DNA of 64,000 nucleotides from Hyposmocoma kahamanoa (GCF_003589595.1 NW_020653945.1:8122976-8186975), one strand, 5' to 3'; positions 52,101 through 64,000 are shown, numbered from the stretch's first letter. The notes: generated from the letters alone by a model not told the origin. Program-made: numbers and translations.

Positions 52101-52972
52101 AAATCGTCACCAAATAAGAGGCCAAATTTGACAGCTAAAGAAGGTGATAGTATGTAACTTTGAATGCGATCAACGAACAATGAACAAATTTTTTTAGCAT
52201 AATTGTAAAAATAGCAATAATTATTAGCATAATTGAGTTTAATAAAAAAATACATAAATTTTATTGAAACATTATATTATAATATGACAAAACATATTTG
52301 AAATACTGTTTTCGCACGATTCACAAAATAAAATGTAATTTTGAGTTATCCCGAAACGTCCTGAAAGCAGTTACGTGCTCAAGCAATTTTTTTTAAAATA
52401 ATAGTGTTGTAAGCAATTAATCGCCGAATTTCACCGAGTCACTTCGATTTCTCGGAAAAAATATTTTAAAAAAATATTGGAAAAAAATATGAACATTATT
52501 TGCGATTGTTTGTTGTTAACATTGACAACTTCTACCTTATTGCCAGCCGAATAATTGAATTTTGTGAAATCCTTGGTTTCTTGGTAATTTAATATTTTTA
52601 TGTAGTTGTTTTATCGATAAACATACTTATTTACACTAAATTCTCGTAGCAAACCATTTATGATTATTATAAAATGAAAATTAGAAGAATTGCATACCAT
52701 TCATCGCAAAAAAAATACGACAATAAGAGGAATTGCTACAGAATTGCAAGGAATTCTGTAAATAACTTGCTTTTAACAGAATTGCACGATTTGGCCTTTT
52801 AGGCCTCCTGAACAACAATGAACCGAAAAATAATCTAAACAATCAGAAACTCTTAAAATTTGATAATGAAAATCGTATAATGTGATTACCCGTATGATAA
52901 GTCCACATCCGTATTCGCGTCACGATGACAAGTGTCACATTTTGGCCTCTTATTTGGTGACGACTTATAATA
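52101..52972. mobile_element. TIR transposon family T, short copy
   Basis: Ends 'tcgtcaccaaataagaggcc' and its complement 'ggcctcttatttggtgacga' bound about 870 bp that align with both flanks of the 34829-36155 copy but lack its central ~500 bp. Shared blocks include 'atcgccgaatttcaccgagtc' and 'cttggtttcttggtaat'. No coding frame is present. It is a deletion derivative. Confidence 0.8.
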
Positions 52973-52974
52973 AT

Positions 52975-55900
52975 GTGCCAGCTGCCAGATAACCACACAC
53001 TTTACCTGGATCTAAACTAGGGAAATGCTCAGATCGTTATCACACTGGAATCAATTTAGAAAATTTTATTCCCTAAATTGGGGCTACTGCGAGTCAATAG
53101 TATCGTAATCGTAAAACATCAACACACTATCAATTCTGACCTTTCTTAGACCCGTTAAATGCTATGTTTGATCTTTGAAAACTGAAGTACAGCACTAACC
53201 GAGTGACAAAATTTTTGTCGTCTCAGTAACCTTGTAGTAAGTCACGGGCGTAGTCGCCTTCGCGTCGCAACACGGGTCAGTGATGCGGACAATTCTGTAT
53301 CACGCGACGGCCGACCATGACGCAAATCGACCTGCTGCCAATAAAAGCACCAGACAATCAACCAACTCTTCGCGACCAGCTAGAAACTTACGCGGACCTG
53401 ACTTGCTGTTATGCCAAGTCAGAAATGTTAGTCGCTTTATTGTCATTTTCGAAATGTCAAATCTAGGGCACTCTATTACACATTCTGACTGAATACACAC
53501 AATACAGTTACCTAAAATCAATAATACAGTCTGCATTTGACTAAAATAACAAAACCCAATTTCATATAAAATTGTAGGATTGTTAAATAATTTTAAATTC
53601 GTGATTATATTGGTTTAACTTTCATCTGGCCTTTTGATAAACTTGTTGATTGTTGAGTGCGCAGCGGTGTGGCGACGGCAGCGCGTTTGGTTTGTGGACC
53701 ACCCGAGAGTGTGATGTCGTAAATATCCGTGGCGCAACGGGGATCATCCACAGATGCCGCACTAAGCCTGATAAGCCATGTATTCTGGTAGCTTAGAATC
53801 ACTGCAATCTGTTTGACTACATTAATCCTTCTGCTTTTAAAAGGTACAGATTGTTAACGAACCTAGGTACATTTGATCAGCGTTATAAAAAACTTTACAA
53901 TTCGTTTGTGTAGAAACTTACTTCTTATAAGTTCACACACTGCTCACATACAAATAAACAACGATATCTACCAATGTACAAACGTAGAACATAGTTTTCG
54001 AATGTGTTTTACCAAGGACCAAAATCAAAATTGCGCTTTACCTGTCTGGTGGTTGCGTTAAACAGTACGCATTCTGGAGTGACTAATATCTGCAATAACA
54101 ACATTACGAAATTGTTATTCCTTATCAAACCGATTTGCAAATCCATATGGAGTAGATGACCCACTTAGTGAAACAAAGAATGAGTCAAGCAAGCATTTGC
54201 TGTCATTGTGGAAATATGCGCCACTGTCCGGCCTAACTAATCACCGATTTGATATTTATTTAAAAATTCAATGTTATTTAATACCATGCTATGTGTTCAA
54301 AAAAATACAGTAGACGTTGAAATAATTGTTCATTTTTGCATAGTGACGAACTGGTGTTCTGGTCAGCTGGATGAGTGCGCCAAGTAATTTGCGAAGCAGC
54401 AGGTAAAGAGGGGGGCAACTCGTATTGCGGAGTTCAGCGAGCGACAAGTTGTCTGGTAGGGCCGGCGGCGGCGCCCGGGCCCACCGAACCTCCGCCCGCG
54501 CCCGCTTCGCCGCCGGATTATATATGGGCTTGACGCCGGCCTGCCCCTGCCTTCTCCTCCGCCCGCCACGCCGCTTGCCGCTGCGCCCGCGCCACTGGCT
54601 TCTCAGAAAACGATACCCAACCGATATACTTACATGACGCACACAGGCTTAGTGCCAAGCGAACACAAGCTCAAAACACATTACGATGCCACTGTCTTCG
54701 ACAGGAGAGTTTAATTTATGGTGTGCCTGTGCGATGATTTCTTTAGATAATGTAGAGTAGGTAAAGCTAGCTTCAAACATCAACATGATTAACGAAAGAA
54801 TCGTTGAGACCCGAGGGGTCTATTAGGTAGAGTTGGTGCAAATTTTATAGAAGTAAGCAATTTTATGTTCATTTGAAATCTTAACATTAAGTACCTACTT
54901 GATGAGTTTTTGATCATTGTTTGATATTACGCTCATTCCCCAGTGCATCATCATTCCCCAATCATAACCAACAAAGTACACAGTACATTTACTATTGTTC
55001 TGCTTCAACGTGACGAATGTTTTCCCTCAGTTATGCGAAATTGCTATTTATAATGGAGCATGCGTTAATATAACGAACACAAATCTATAATTATTGAATT
55101 TTTCAGGCAAATCCTGTAAACTTTTGGACTTTAAGATATCATTTTGAAAATCACTATCGAAAAACTAGAGTCCCATTTTACACAGTATCGTAGGTAGTAA
55201 ACTAATTTCAAGAGCAGGTTCTGGAGTGATCGCAGCAAAGAAATGGGCAACGTTTTTTGGATTTTATTCACGTTAGCTCGTATCCTCGTCAGTGATTGAA
55301 TCGGAGTGATACGATTGCATCGTGTGAGTAATCATCGACACAAAGGAAGCCAACGCTTGGAACGTGGACGCGCAACACAAGTGTAAGCTATCTATACGAG
55401 TGTTTACACACATTATTATAGGTTTATTCAAATAGATCTGCTGATGGGTGTGTGCGTAGATAATTTATCGGAGAGCGCCGCTCGGCCGGCCGCGGCCGCT
55501 CTGTGGCAACGCGGCCGGTGAGGTGGTTCGCGCTTTATATGGATACTTGTCTAATCCACCGCATAAATTACCAATGGGCTTAGGTTTCTCTCGAATAGCT
55601 AATGAATCTTTACGAATACCTACCTCAGTACCTACTTCATTTCAACGTGGCTCTCCCTTTCACATCTATTGCACAAATCCTTGATGGTGCTTTAAAGCTA
55701 AACCAATCTATACCTACGAGTAGATTGCGGTAGGGTAGTAAACAAGCTGCAGTGTAAATAACGCTAACACTGGCCTATTTACGAAATAGGATTAAGGAGA
55801 TAAGTCGTATTGCACTTTTTAATTTAGTCATTTAATGCGGTTAAAAAGAGGAATAATGAGCCGCAATCTAAGTCATAAGTGGTGCAGCAACAGCGTGTAA

Positions 55901-58440
55901 ACGGCGGCGAGTGGTGACCGCGAACGTTGCGCGTGCGCAAAGAGAGTGGCGCATGGCGCCTGGTGTTCTGTGCTTAATAATATGGCGATGGCGATGGCGC
56001 CGCAACACGTTCACCCTTTGTGCTTTTCGTTACAGTTAACTACCCAAACGATAAAGTTGTAAACAAAACATGATTATAAATGAGCGTTAATAATGATAGC
56101 GTCACTTCCGCAAAACATAATTTTCCGACTATGCAAAACGTATGCAACCAATCAGACATTTGTACGGTGAACCAAAAATTGTTTTTACGAATTTTAAATT
56201 ATGTTTTGGTAGAGTCGTGAGTACACCAGCTGAAAAATGGTCGACTAACCTCATTCTCTAACCTAACGTATCCTGCATATCGATAAAAGTGACAGCTTTT
56301 GAAAATGATATCAATAGTTTTCTTTTATAACTTAATATACAATGACTTTAATTTAATATACAAATACTTTTCTAATAGGATAAGATGGCATGGGATCTCG
56401 TCAAATAATAGTTATCGTCAAGTTAATTAGACTATAATCAAAGTAACTAATCACGTGTTAATAACAAATCAAAATATAATCGTGCATTGCGACGCATTCA
56501 ATAACATCTATAATTAATTAACAGTGTTGTTTTAATGATTGATTTTATAATAACCTATTATAATACCTATTTTTAATATAAATGTGTGTTGCACACTGTA
56601 TGCAGTTTCCCCGATATTGTAACTATAATGCCATCAGTTATTTGTGTGCATGTTTTTATCACGTTGATATAATAGTGACATAACGTAAATTGTTATGAAA
56701 TATATATCAACTTCGATGTCATGTATGTTTCCCAACCACAAGCTGGAATAAAATAAATTGAAATTGTCAGCTTACTACAAAGGCGGGTGCTAATCTTAGA
56801 GGATGTAAAAGAAAATAGTGTAAGGTGCTAATAGACACCTGAAATATGTATCGGCGGGATTTTCCACATAGAGCCTCGTTTGATTTACCTTAGTCACTTG
56901 CTAGAGAAGAGCTGTCTCCGGTTGATGTCATACCACAATGTTAACAGTCTATGGGTTTTATATTGTGGCGTAGTTATAAATATTTAGGTACTTATATAGC
57001 ATTGTTATAAAAGTAATGTTAAGCGCGTGGACTGGCTGTATAATTACCGAGCTGTCCATGCAATTAAGGGCAGTAAATAAGGGCATTCCAAGGGCCTATT
57101 AAGTTCACAGGCATGCAGTCAGCGAACCGATGAAGGTCAAATTCTCAGGTTACGCTGACACATTACAGCATAATACACTTGAATGACCATTAAGTGCACC
57201 CTATCATATTATTTATTATGCCTATTCGTGGGACTGCTTAGACGTGTGCATGTAACAAAGAAAGATCTTACAGAACATGTTACAAACTTCCTGGTATAAT
57301 GTTTAAAATTGGAACGCATGATGCGGCGCGCGCGGCGCTTAATCTAACAATCACACTGCACTAAAAATTACTGCTGTCGACATTCACTAATTTCCTGTAG
57401 ATAAGTTGTAAATAATCATAAATAAGAATCAATTTCATCGATATTACGCAAATACGTATCTATGGAAGTATCTTAAGCGTCAAGGTAATCCAGAATGCCT
57501 GCGCAGCCGCAGCGCCACAGAGTCTGGTGCGACCGGTACCCCGCCCGCCCCGCGCCCGCTGCCTACCTGTATGCTGCCCACGCAACCGATCGGCCTACGC
57601 CTAGCTCCGTTCACATAACTTGAGTGTCTCTACGCATGACACATAATGATCGATCGTGCGTTCGTGTCGAGTAGGTACCAACCTACTCATCATACGATCA
57701 TCATAATGGTTAAGACAGGCGTGCCCAACCGTGCCCTCTACACAAAGGAAAGGATAGGTACTGTTGTGATAATTACGTAGTACAATCAATAATTTAGGTC
57801 TCTAGCTCTCTTCGCCACATGAGTTTCCGAGATTTCGTTTAAATTGTAGACCTTTTCATTACTTATTACCAGAGACAAATAGCCAGAGTATTTTTACCAG
57901 TACTATAAGTAGGTACCTACTTAATAAACACATACAGTTGATAATACATACCTCCCTCTGAAATCCCGAAATCATTACAAACGAAAAGCAGAGAATCGTA
58001 ACAAAATAGTTTTATTTTTTAATCAGGGTTAGAAGTGATAATTATCTTGATAAATATACCTCCAGAATTATATTATTATTTAAAAAAGTAATTGGAACAA
58101 CAAAATGCTACCGTTAGCAATGTCGTGTCTCGTGTTTTTATATTTACGTATCCAAATGTAATTGTGTGAAATATCAATTTCAAAAAATAATACAAACCAA
58201 ATTATTTTCCCAAAGATGTTCCTTCGTGTTTATTTACTTTTCTCACTGTTTGTTAGTCAAAAATTAGAGATAAAATTATAATAATATACAAAATATATAC
58301 CTACATGATAATTGAAATAAAAGAAGAAAAAAAGAATAAAAAGAAATATCATAATTATTTCGAACCCCTACAATTACAAAAGTTTTCTTCTAAGTACAAT
58401 TAAAGTAATTGATAGATGAAAATTAAACACATGGCAATTA
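52975..58440. other. Gene-poor DNA with CpG-rich islands
   Basis: CpG-rich islands at about 54420-54620, 55880-56010 and 57490-57600 break an AT-rich background. The first and third contain one-mismatch silencer-type sites (54440-54455 and 57511-57526). The second has two TGGCGCC Brinker-type sites (55954 and 55995). Frames in these islands overlap on both strands and are not supported as genes. Confidence 0.45.
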
Positions 58441-58560
58441 CTTAGTTGGCATAGCGACTGGCCACTACCAAACCGTGGTAGGTAGGTTTGCCGGTTCGGA
58501 TCCAGCCGGATCGAAGGATTTTTTTCAAAGTCTTCGATCTTTGTATTAATAATTATATAT
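58440..58560 (+). repeat. tRNA-headed SINE, family S2
   Basis: 'ttggcatagcgactggccac' and 'gccggttcggatccagccgg' (B box GGTTCGGATCC) are followed by 'atcgaaggatttttttcaaa' and 'cttcgatctttgtattaata'. The tail matches 12480-12605 on the other strand and the 'ttaatacaaagatcgaacac' at about 21690. It is a SINE and not a tRNA gene, because no acceptor stem forms. Confidence 0.65.
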
Positions 58561-58589
58561 ACCAAACTAGAGGAGTAATTTCACAAAAA

Positions 58590-58735
58590 ATATTTGAATA
58601 TCGACGTGGTGGCACGACCACTATGGAGGTACCCTTTCCAACAAAAACGGAATAATGAAAATTGGTTCACAAATACCGGAGTTATCGCGTAACGCACATA
58701 CAAAAAAACTTCTTTTTTTGGAGGCGTTTAAAAAT
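58590..58735 (-). repeat. Lepidopteran 'aaccgacttc' repeat, copy 3
   Basis: On the minus strand 'tgtatgtgcgttacgcgata', 'tgtgaaccaattttcattat' and 'ttgttggaaagggtacctcc' match the central part of 14965-15195. Confidence 0.65.
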
Positions 58736-58739
58736 ACAA

Positions 58740-60120
58740 AATTATTTATTTCTCCTCACATAGCTAAATGACGCATATTAGCAATAAGGTTAAACTTAGT
58801 TAGTTACATTTGTGGGAGACTGGAGCCTCATTTACCTCTCTATATGTATTACAGGCACATCTTTGAAAATAAGATAAATAATAATAGAGTATTTATATAT
58901 TTCGATCGCTGTTTGTCACGGAGTAATAGCCACGATACCGTGAAAATATGCGTAAATTCGGTATTTTTGCAATTCAATACCTACTACAGACGACATTCGC
59001 GCTACAATACACCTACTTTCATAAGTCTGAGACAGATAAAAATAATTGAACGACTTTTAAGCTTTTTAACGACTTTGAAATATTTACCTAACATTTTCAC
59101 CAGAAGCATAATCTATTTATTTGAGAGAGCGATTCTCACTTTCATTTCATTTAACCCTTCGGCGTTTAAGGATCGAAATCATCATGATGGAACTAGGTAT
59201 ACCTACTAACTACTCGACCGTACCTAATCGTCGATAACCTCATGAGTTCTGTTGTCCATTACAAAATAAATATACAACAAACTAGTTAGGTACTCGTTTA
59301 TAAAACTTTACCCAAGTGAAATTGACAAATCCGCCATCTATTTTTGGAAATTATACGATATCCTGACCTTACCGACTCTAACATGTTTTCGATAACGTTG
59401 ATTAGTACCTCGTACTCGACCTTTCTTAGTAGAGAGATATCGAGTTTGGTCAGCAACTAAAATAGCTATTAAAGGACTTCGCGCCTGCTATCGCAGGTCA
59501 AGAGGTGCCAGTACACGCATATGATTACAATAATTAGCTGTGGATTGCGGATCCGTGCGATACGCGGATTGACTCATTCGGCCTGTCGTGACACCGCTCA
59601 CATTCTTCGGCATGTCTTCTATTCTATAGGCTAATTAGAAAGATTGTTCAAATTAATCAAACGATACGATTCGATTAGATTGACGGAATGGTCCACACCA
59701 TTGAAGAGAATATTTGAAGTTTCTTAATATTAAACATCAATCGTTGCGCTGAATTGAGTAATGTTCAAGGAATGATATTATTAAAAAAAGCGATTCAAGA
59801 CATGAAAAAATGGTATGAGATCATAATGTTGAAGATTTTCAGGTGTTTCAGACACAGATATATCTCTGTGGAAAAAACATTAAATGTTGTAAAAATTACC
59901 ATACCATACCATAGTAATTTTCGATAAGGTACCCTTCAGTTGTCGTAGCTTAAGAGAAAATTAATTAAGTCACTATTCTACGTTCAAGTTAAGACAAAAA
60001 TAAATTAGGCAAAGCAAACTGCTCCGGGCCAGTAGGTACATTCACTTTATTACAAATAAAACAATTCAATCAAATGATAAGAAGCTTGAATCCAATCATA
60101 ATATGAGTAACTTCCGAAAC
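58740..60120. other. No gene seen
   Basis: The one long plus frame (58844-59209, 121 codons) is rich in Ile/Arg/Tyr/Asn, has no recognisable domain and no supporting splice or promoter signals. I see nothing else here. Confidence 0.4.
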
Positions 60121-60125
60121 GAATA

Positions 60126-62376
60126 ATGAATGCGGGTGTAGTGGTATTGTTAGGAATATTGGCTTTAGGTGAGATTATCGTTTCTATATTACAGTAATAT
60201 TTTATGTTACTCAACTAATTGTCTGTACTAAAGTGTGCGTTACTTTGAAAGATGACGTTAATTGGACGAGGTACAATCGTAAGTAAAAGAAACATTCTAC
60301 AACTAAGATTTAATAATTTGATGCAATCAGGTGCTGCGACGAAGACACCGGCAGTACCGGGAATTAAATTTAAACAAAATCCTGCAATAGACAATCACAG
60401 GTTTGTTTAAAATAAGTATTATTAAATTCCAGTTTGTTAATAAGAAAGTATGCTGAATATTTTTTTACATAAATTTGTGGGCGTACTCAGACTAAATAGT
60501 CGCTTGATTCGGTTAGGCTCCAATATTCGGGACGTTTTGTTTTCACGATCCGTCGTGTGTAGTGTATGTTTATATCGTTAAACAATAACTTGAACGTTAA
60601 GGAAATGGCGACGGATAGATACAATTATCGTGACGACCGATAGCGAATCTTCTGTAGACAGGGTCCTTTATAAATACAATCATTTACGATATTACCGAGT
60701 AAATACGTAAAGAAGTAGCTTCTAATTAAACCATAAGTAGACAGTGCAATATCAATACGAAATAATTTTCTTCTTCTTAACGTATCGATGGCATAAGTAC
60801 ACAATAATGCTTGCCATCATGGTGAAAGATTTGCCAATGGCGTACGGTATTCGACTGTTGCCCAAACTTCGTCAGACGTACCGGATAGGAATTCCCTTCC
60901 AGTGAAGTAGAAGATTCCAATTAAGGGTAGATAACAATTGTGGTAGGAGTAACAGTAACAGAACGATATGTTGTAGAGTAAAAGCTAGCAGTTAAAACTA
61001 ATAATATACTTTATAGATGCGGCGTATGTCCCACGTACTTTCAGAAGATATGCGCGTTTAGCTTCGCCAACAATGCTACTTACATATTCGATAACCACTG
61101 CATCATGGATGTGTACAACTGCATCGAGGGCACCGGTTTGTATGAATACTATGTATTACTTCTACCAATTTACGAACAAGTTTCAATCATAAAGTGGTGT
61201 GTACGAATATATTATATAAGTTCTGTCGCCAAGCAGTAATGTGAGCATTACTACGTTCCGGTTTTGAAGGGTAGGGGTGCTGGTGAAATTACAAGCACAT
61301 GGGACTTGTCAACTTATGTCTCAGGGTGACGGCACAATAAGATCTTTGCGATAACACAAGCAATACAAGCTCTGAGCGGCACTACAACTGTTATGGTTAG
61401 GCGTGTCGCTTTCCACCAGGTGCACGACTTGTTCATCCCTTCACTTGATATCACAAAAATATACACATATGTTCATCTAAAGGTATTAGTTTCAAAACTA
61501 AAATAGATTAAGTATTTTTTATTACCATTATTGAGATTTAACAAGAACATAATTCGTAGCTTTTAATTCGAGTTAAGTTGCATTCTACACTTATCATCAT
61601 ATTTAGCGGAACAAAATAAGTGTATAACATAGCATCGTTTATACCAATTTAAATAAATAAGAATGAGATAGAATAGAAAATCGCAATTAAATTAACGTAT
61701 TTTACATAGACTTGGTGTTACTCAACTTTAACTGGAAAAAAAATCGAAATTAAACAAAATGCATTTTATTAGATTTTGTGACAAAATAAAAAATTGATAA
61801 CAGCTTAACATTGGGTAATTAAAATTTTATAAACAAATAAAAATCAACTAAACGTTATAAAAACGCAATATGAATGTCGAACTACAGTCAACAAAAAATG
61901 GCGGGTTTTTGTAGTTTCAGTTTTTTCACAAATTCATTTTTAGTTTAATTATTATTACGTTTTGAGTTTCTTAATTGTTTGATGCTCAACAAATAAATAA
62001 ATAATAAATGTCGGACTACGCAACAAATCTGTATTATTAGGAAATTAAAACAAATTAATGAAAAAAAATAACAGTCGGCTAATTTTTTATTTTCATTTTA
62101 GTTCTAAAATAAAAAATAACAAAACCGGCCAATCTTTCCAAAAAACATTGCATTCTGTAGTGTTATTTTATTTTTTACTAGTGTTCCGCTAATTTTGTTG
62201 TGTTTTGTGTGTTACATAAAGTGAACTTTCCTCCAGATTTCATCACAATAACGTATGAACACTGCGTGCACTTTGGCAACTTTGCGTACGTACACGGGTA
62301 TAAGTACGAAGACGAAGACTATGGCGAAGACAACATCATTATCAAGAGCTCTGCTAAAAATCCGCCTTACGTTTAA
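60126..62376 (+). CDS. Small secreted Kazal-like protein, four coding exons
   Basis: Exons 60126-60168, 60331-60400, 61017-61135 and 62237-62376 join through GT-AG introns with matching phases to give 123 residues. The first 15 (MNAGVVVLLGILALG) form a hydrophobic signal peptide whose exon break is typical of small secreted proteins. Exon 3 encodes the cysteine core: Cys39, 42, 50, 66 and 73 (CGVCPTYFQKICAF and ATYIFDNHCIMDVYNC), and exon 4 adds Cys87 (TYEHC). The pattern C-x2-C-x7-C-x15-C-x6-C-x13-C and the T-Y...N-x-C...D-V-Y-N-C text fit divergent insect Kazal domains, known as serine protease inhibitors. There is an NAT glycosylation sequon at 57. The tail is acidic (YEDEDYGED). AATAAA is at 62388-62393. 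Target protease unknown; inhibitory function is inferred from fold only. Confidence 0.85.
60771..60850 (+). repeat. Short dispersed repeat 'cgtatcgatggca...cttgccatcatgg', copy 1
   Basis: 'cttcttcttaacgtatcgatggca' to 'gaaagatttgccaatggcgta' recurs at about 63848-63922. This copy lies in the second intron of the Kazal-like gene. Confidence 0.65.
61225..61460 (+). repeat. Interspersed repeat family R, copy 4
   Basis: 'cgccaagcagtaatgtgagc', 'gacttgtcaacttatgtctc' and 'cacgacttgttcatccctt' match the copies at 22430 and 23480. It lies in the third intron of the Kazal-like gene. Confidence 0.75.
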
Positions 62377-62511
62377 AAACTTTTACTAATAAAACTTGTT
62401 TTTTTTTTCCTAGATTTTTTATTTACCTGTACCATGGACCAATAAATAATTGAACAGGACTGCTAATCGCGATGCAAGACAGCGTTAGTCGTGTATTTAG
62501 TACCTATTGGT

Positions 62512-62617
62512 ACAGTCAAGAGCACGTCAAGCTTGACACTTGACGCATGCCGCATGCCGCCTGTGATAAGAACGGTCCAAAGTACAGTGTCAAGATTGAC
62601 GTGCTCTTGACTGTACA
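62512..62617. repeat. 'gtcaagcttgac' MITE, copy 3
   Basis: 'gtacagtcaagagcacgtca' at the left and its complement 'gacgtgctcttgactgtac' at the right, ~30-bp arms. It is the best-preserved copy and is flanked by 'ta'-type bases. Confidence 0.85.
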
Positions 62618-62793
62618 CTAGATGTCGCGACGAGTACCAAATAGCTATTTTTGTAACTAAATTGCATATATGCTAAATTATTTTACAATAGCGAGTTGCA
62701 ATTTATCAAAGGTACTCTTATTTCTGGTAATAACAAACCAATCAAGTAGATGGCGCTTATTGTACAGATTATTATGGTTAATGCTGGCTATTT

Positions 62794-62847
62794 TTTTATT
62801 TTGTTTAGGATTAGCTCCATCTTCATCTAATCCTAAACAAAATAAAA
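62794..62847. repeat. Perfect 20-bp hairpin, 14-nt loop
   Basis: 'ttttattttgtttaggatta' at 62794-62813 and its exact complement at 62828-62847. The plus frame 62670-62867 spans it and is not supported as a gene. Confidence 0.9.
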
Positions 62848-63619
62848 GCCGTATTATGAAGCGTTAATTTATAAATTAGTTTGTAACGCATATTTCATTA
62901 TAAAGTGAAGCATTTCCTACAAAAAAGTGAAAATGATCAAATTGTTAATTTGGCCCTTATATTTAGGAACCATCGATTTCTCAAAGTTGATGATAATCTG
63001 TAAAAAATCGCCTTTTTGTAAATGTATTTAAAAACTCGACTAGACATTAATACTTAATATGTATACATATGTATGGATAGCATTGAAATGCTGTTACTGC
63101 ATGATTAAAATGTGTAAAGCAAATACCTTTTTACAGTGCAGTCGTGTTCATCAATAAGTGTAACGCGCGAAATTCAAATCAAATTTTCGAGTTCGAGTTT
63201 CTCGAGCTTTTAGGATATAATACAGACTTTTGCCTATTGCTTCTTTTTATTTTCCAATGCAGAATACAAAGGGTCGACGGATGCACATAAGTCAAATTCA
63301 TTTGTTACTTCATTAATTTGTAACTTCAATTCTAGTGTCGTCTTTTTCAAATTTTTCATTCTATTCCATCTTCCAACATTATAAACAACACAAAAACTAT
63401 GTAATTTTCTGGGTATTAAAAAACGATACACTTTTTTGACTTGTGTGCTTTAGTCCGCCGACCCTAGCATTGTACTCAATGTAGAACATAAATTGAATAT
63501 ATATTGAAATTAAATAGCAGAAAATTATTTCATATTTATTCAAATATATAAATAAGTTGTTATTCAGTGTCGTCTTCATCTTTATGAACCATTACATTGC
63601 TTGACACGGATCTCGACTT

Positions 63620-63845
63620 TCACTTAGTGTAAAAGGGCCATATCACGTTCTTATCCTCTCAAGCCAGCCTAGGAAAGAAACATGGGCTAGGCGACGGGCA
63701 TGTGCCCGAGCCGTTTATAATCAATCTTGTCGAGCTGTACCAGCGGCCGTAGCTGCTCTGCGAACATTCGCATATCCTCTGCGATCGCATCTTGACCATG
63801 AGGTGCAAGTACCTGTAACAGATTTTACTATCTTTAAAAAAACTT
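63620..63845 (+). other. Open, Arg/Ala-rich frame near the window edge; possible exon
   Basis: From about 63640 a stop-free plus frame reads GPYHVLILSSQPRKETWARR, then ACARAVYNQSCRAVPAAVAA and LRTFAYPLRSHLDHEVQV. Base use is less AT-rich than around it. GT dinucleotides after GAG (63802) and CAA could be donors, but I see no certain acceptor and recognise no family. It could be an exon of a gene continuing past the window, or a fragment of an element, since a dispersed repeat begins right after it. Confidence 0.25.
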
Positions 63846-63847
63846 GC

Positions 63848-63922
63848 TTCTTCTTTTTACCGTATCCATGGCAAGCGTTATAGTACTTGCCATCGTGGCG
63901 AAAGAATTTGTCAATCAGCGTA
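63848..63922 (+). repeat. Short dispersed repeat 'cgtatcgatggca...', copy 2
   Basis: 'cttctttttaccgtatccatggca' to 'gcgaaagaatttgtcaatcagcgta' matches 60771-60850. Confidence 0.65.
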
Positions 63923-64000
63923 AGGTTGTGACGATGCGATCTTTTTTATCGTCAGTTCCTGGCCACCTACTATGAAATTTTCAATAGTTCTTAAATTTAT

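Noticed and set aside
54289..54642. Overlapping frames on both strands in a CpG-rich island
   Set aside because: Three frames overlap one another with the same Arg/Pro/Gly skew; none can be preferred.
58480..58520. Possible tRNA gene (B box GGTTCGGATCC)
   Set aside because: No paired acceptor or anticodon stems, and the tail recurs elsewhere; it is a SINE.
58844..59209. 121-codon plus-strand frame
   Set aside because: Rich in Ile, Asn, Tyr and Arg as expected of AT-rich DNA; matches nothing recognisable.

Overview
This window is nuclear DNA from an insect, most likely a moth or butterfly. It is AT-rich, its genes are split by GT-AG introns, and it is full of transposon families. Several of these look like common lepidopteran interspersed repeats: the 'aaccgacttcaaaaaa' repeat, small tRNA-headed SINEs, and CR1/jockey-type LINE remnants. 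I find four convincing host genes: atg5 (minus strand, five coding exons, 7739-13179), emg1/nep1 (plus strand, three coding exons, 16932-20634), the Dpp-pathway repressor gene brinker (plus strand, one coding exon, 44674-45390), and a small secreted Kazal-like protein gene (plus strand, four coding exons, 60126-62376). Most of the reading frames over 60 codons elsewhere are chance frames in AT-rich or CpG-rich DNA.

Layout. 1-7.3 kb is repeat DNA: a retroelement ORF1 remnant, a diverged satellite-like array built on 'aagatggccgcc' blocks, and a 2.8 kb Tc1/mariner-type transposon with about 510 bp terminal inverted repeats nested in that array. 7.7-13.2 kb is atg5, whose 3.1 kb third intron holds an antisense non-LTR retroelement and a palindromic MITE. 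13.2-16.9 kb, between the divergent atg5 and emg1, is stacked MITEs and a head-to-head palindrome of Penelope-like element ends. 16.9-20.7 kb is emg1, with SINEs in its introns. 21-34 kb has no recognisable gene but carries short CpG-rich islands. 34.5-42.9 kb is a transposon cluster: a TIR element, a mariner, a CR1/jockey-like LINE, an RNase H remnant, and a Penelope fragment inside a GC-rich MITE. 43.4-45.7 kb is brinker with its upstream CpG-rich DNA. 45.7-60 kb is again gene-poor with CpG-rich islands and a nested piggyBac-like element. 60.1-62.4 kb is the Kazal-like gene.

The most interesting signal is regulatory. In Drosophila, brinker is silenced by Dpp through Mad/Medea/Schnurri sites with consensus GRCGNC-N5-GTCTG. 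Reading both strands by eye, I find five exact matches. All lie between 25.5 and 47.7 kb, flanking brinker, including two that are 43 bp apart (31998 and 32041) and one about 0.9 kb upstream of the start codon (43729). A simple base-composition estimate gives well under one expected match in the whole window. The brinker protein itself is very compact (238 aa) but keeps the DNA-binding domain, a CtBP-type PIDLS motif and an FRPY motif resembling the Groucho-binding motif. Together these suggest that the gene-poor DNA is an extended Dpp-responsive regulatory domain of brinker, conserved in logic with flies.
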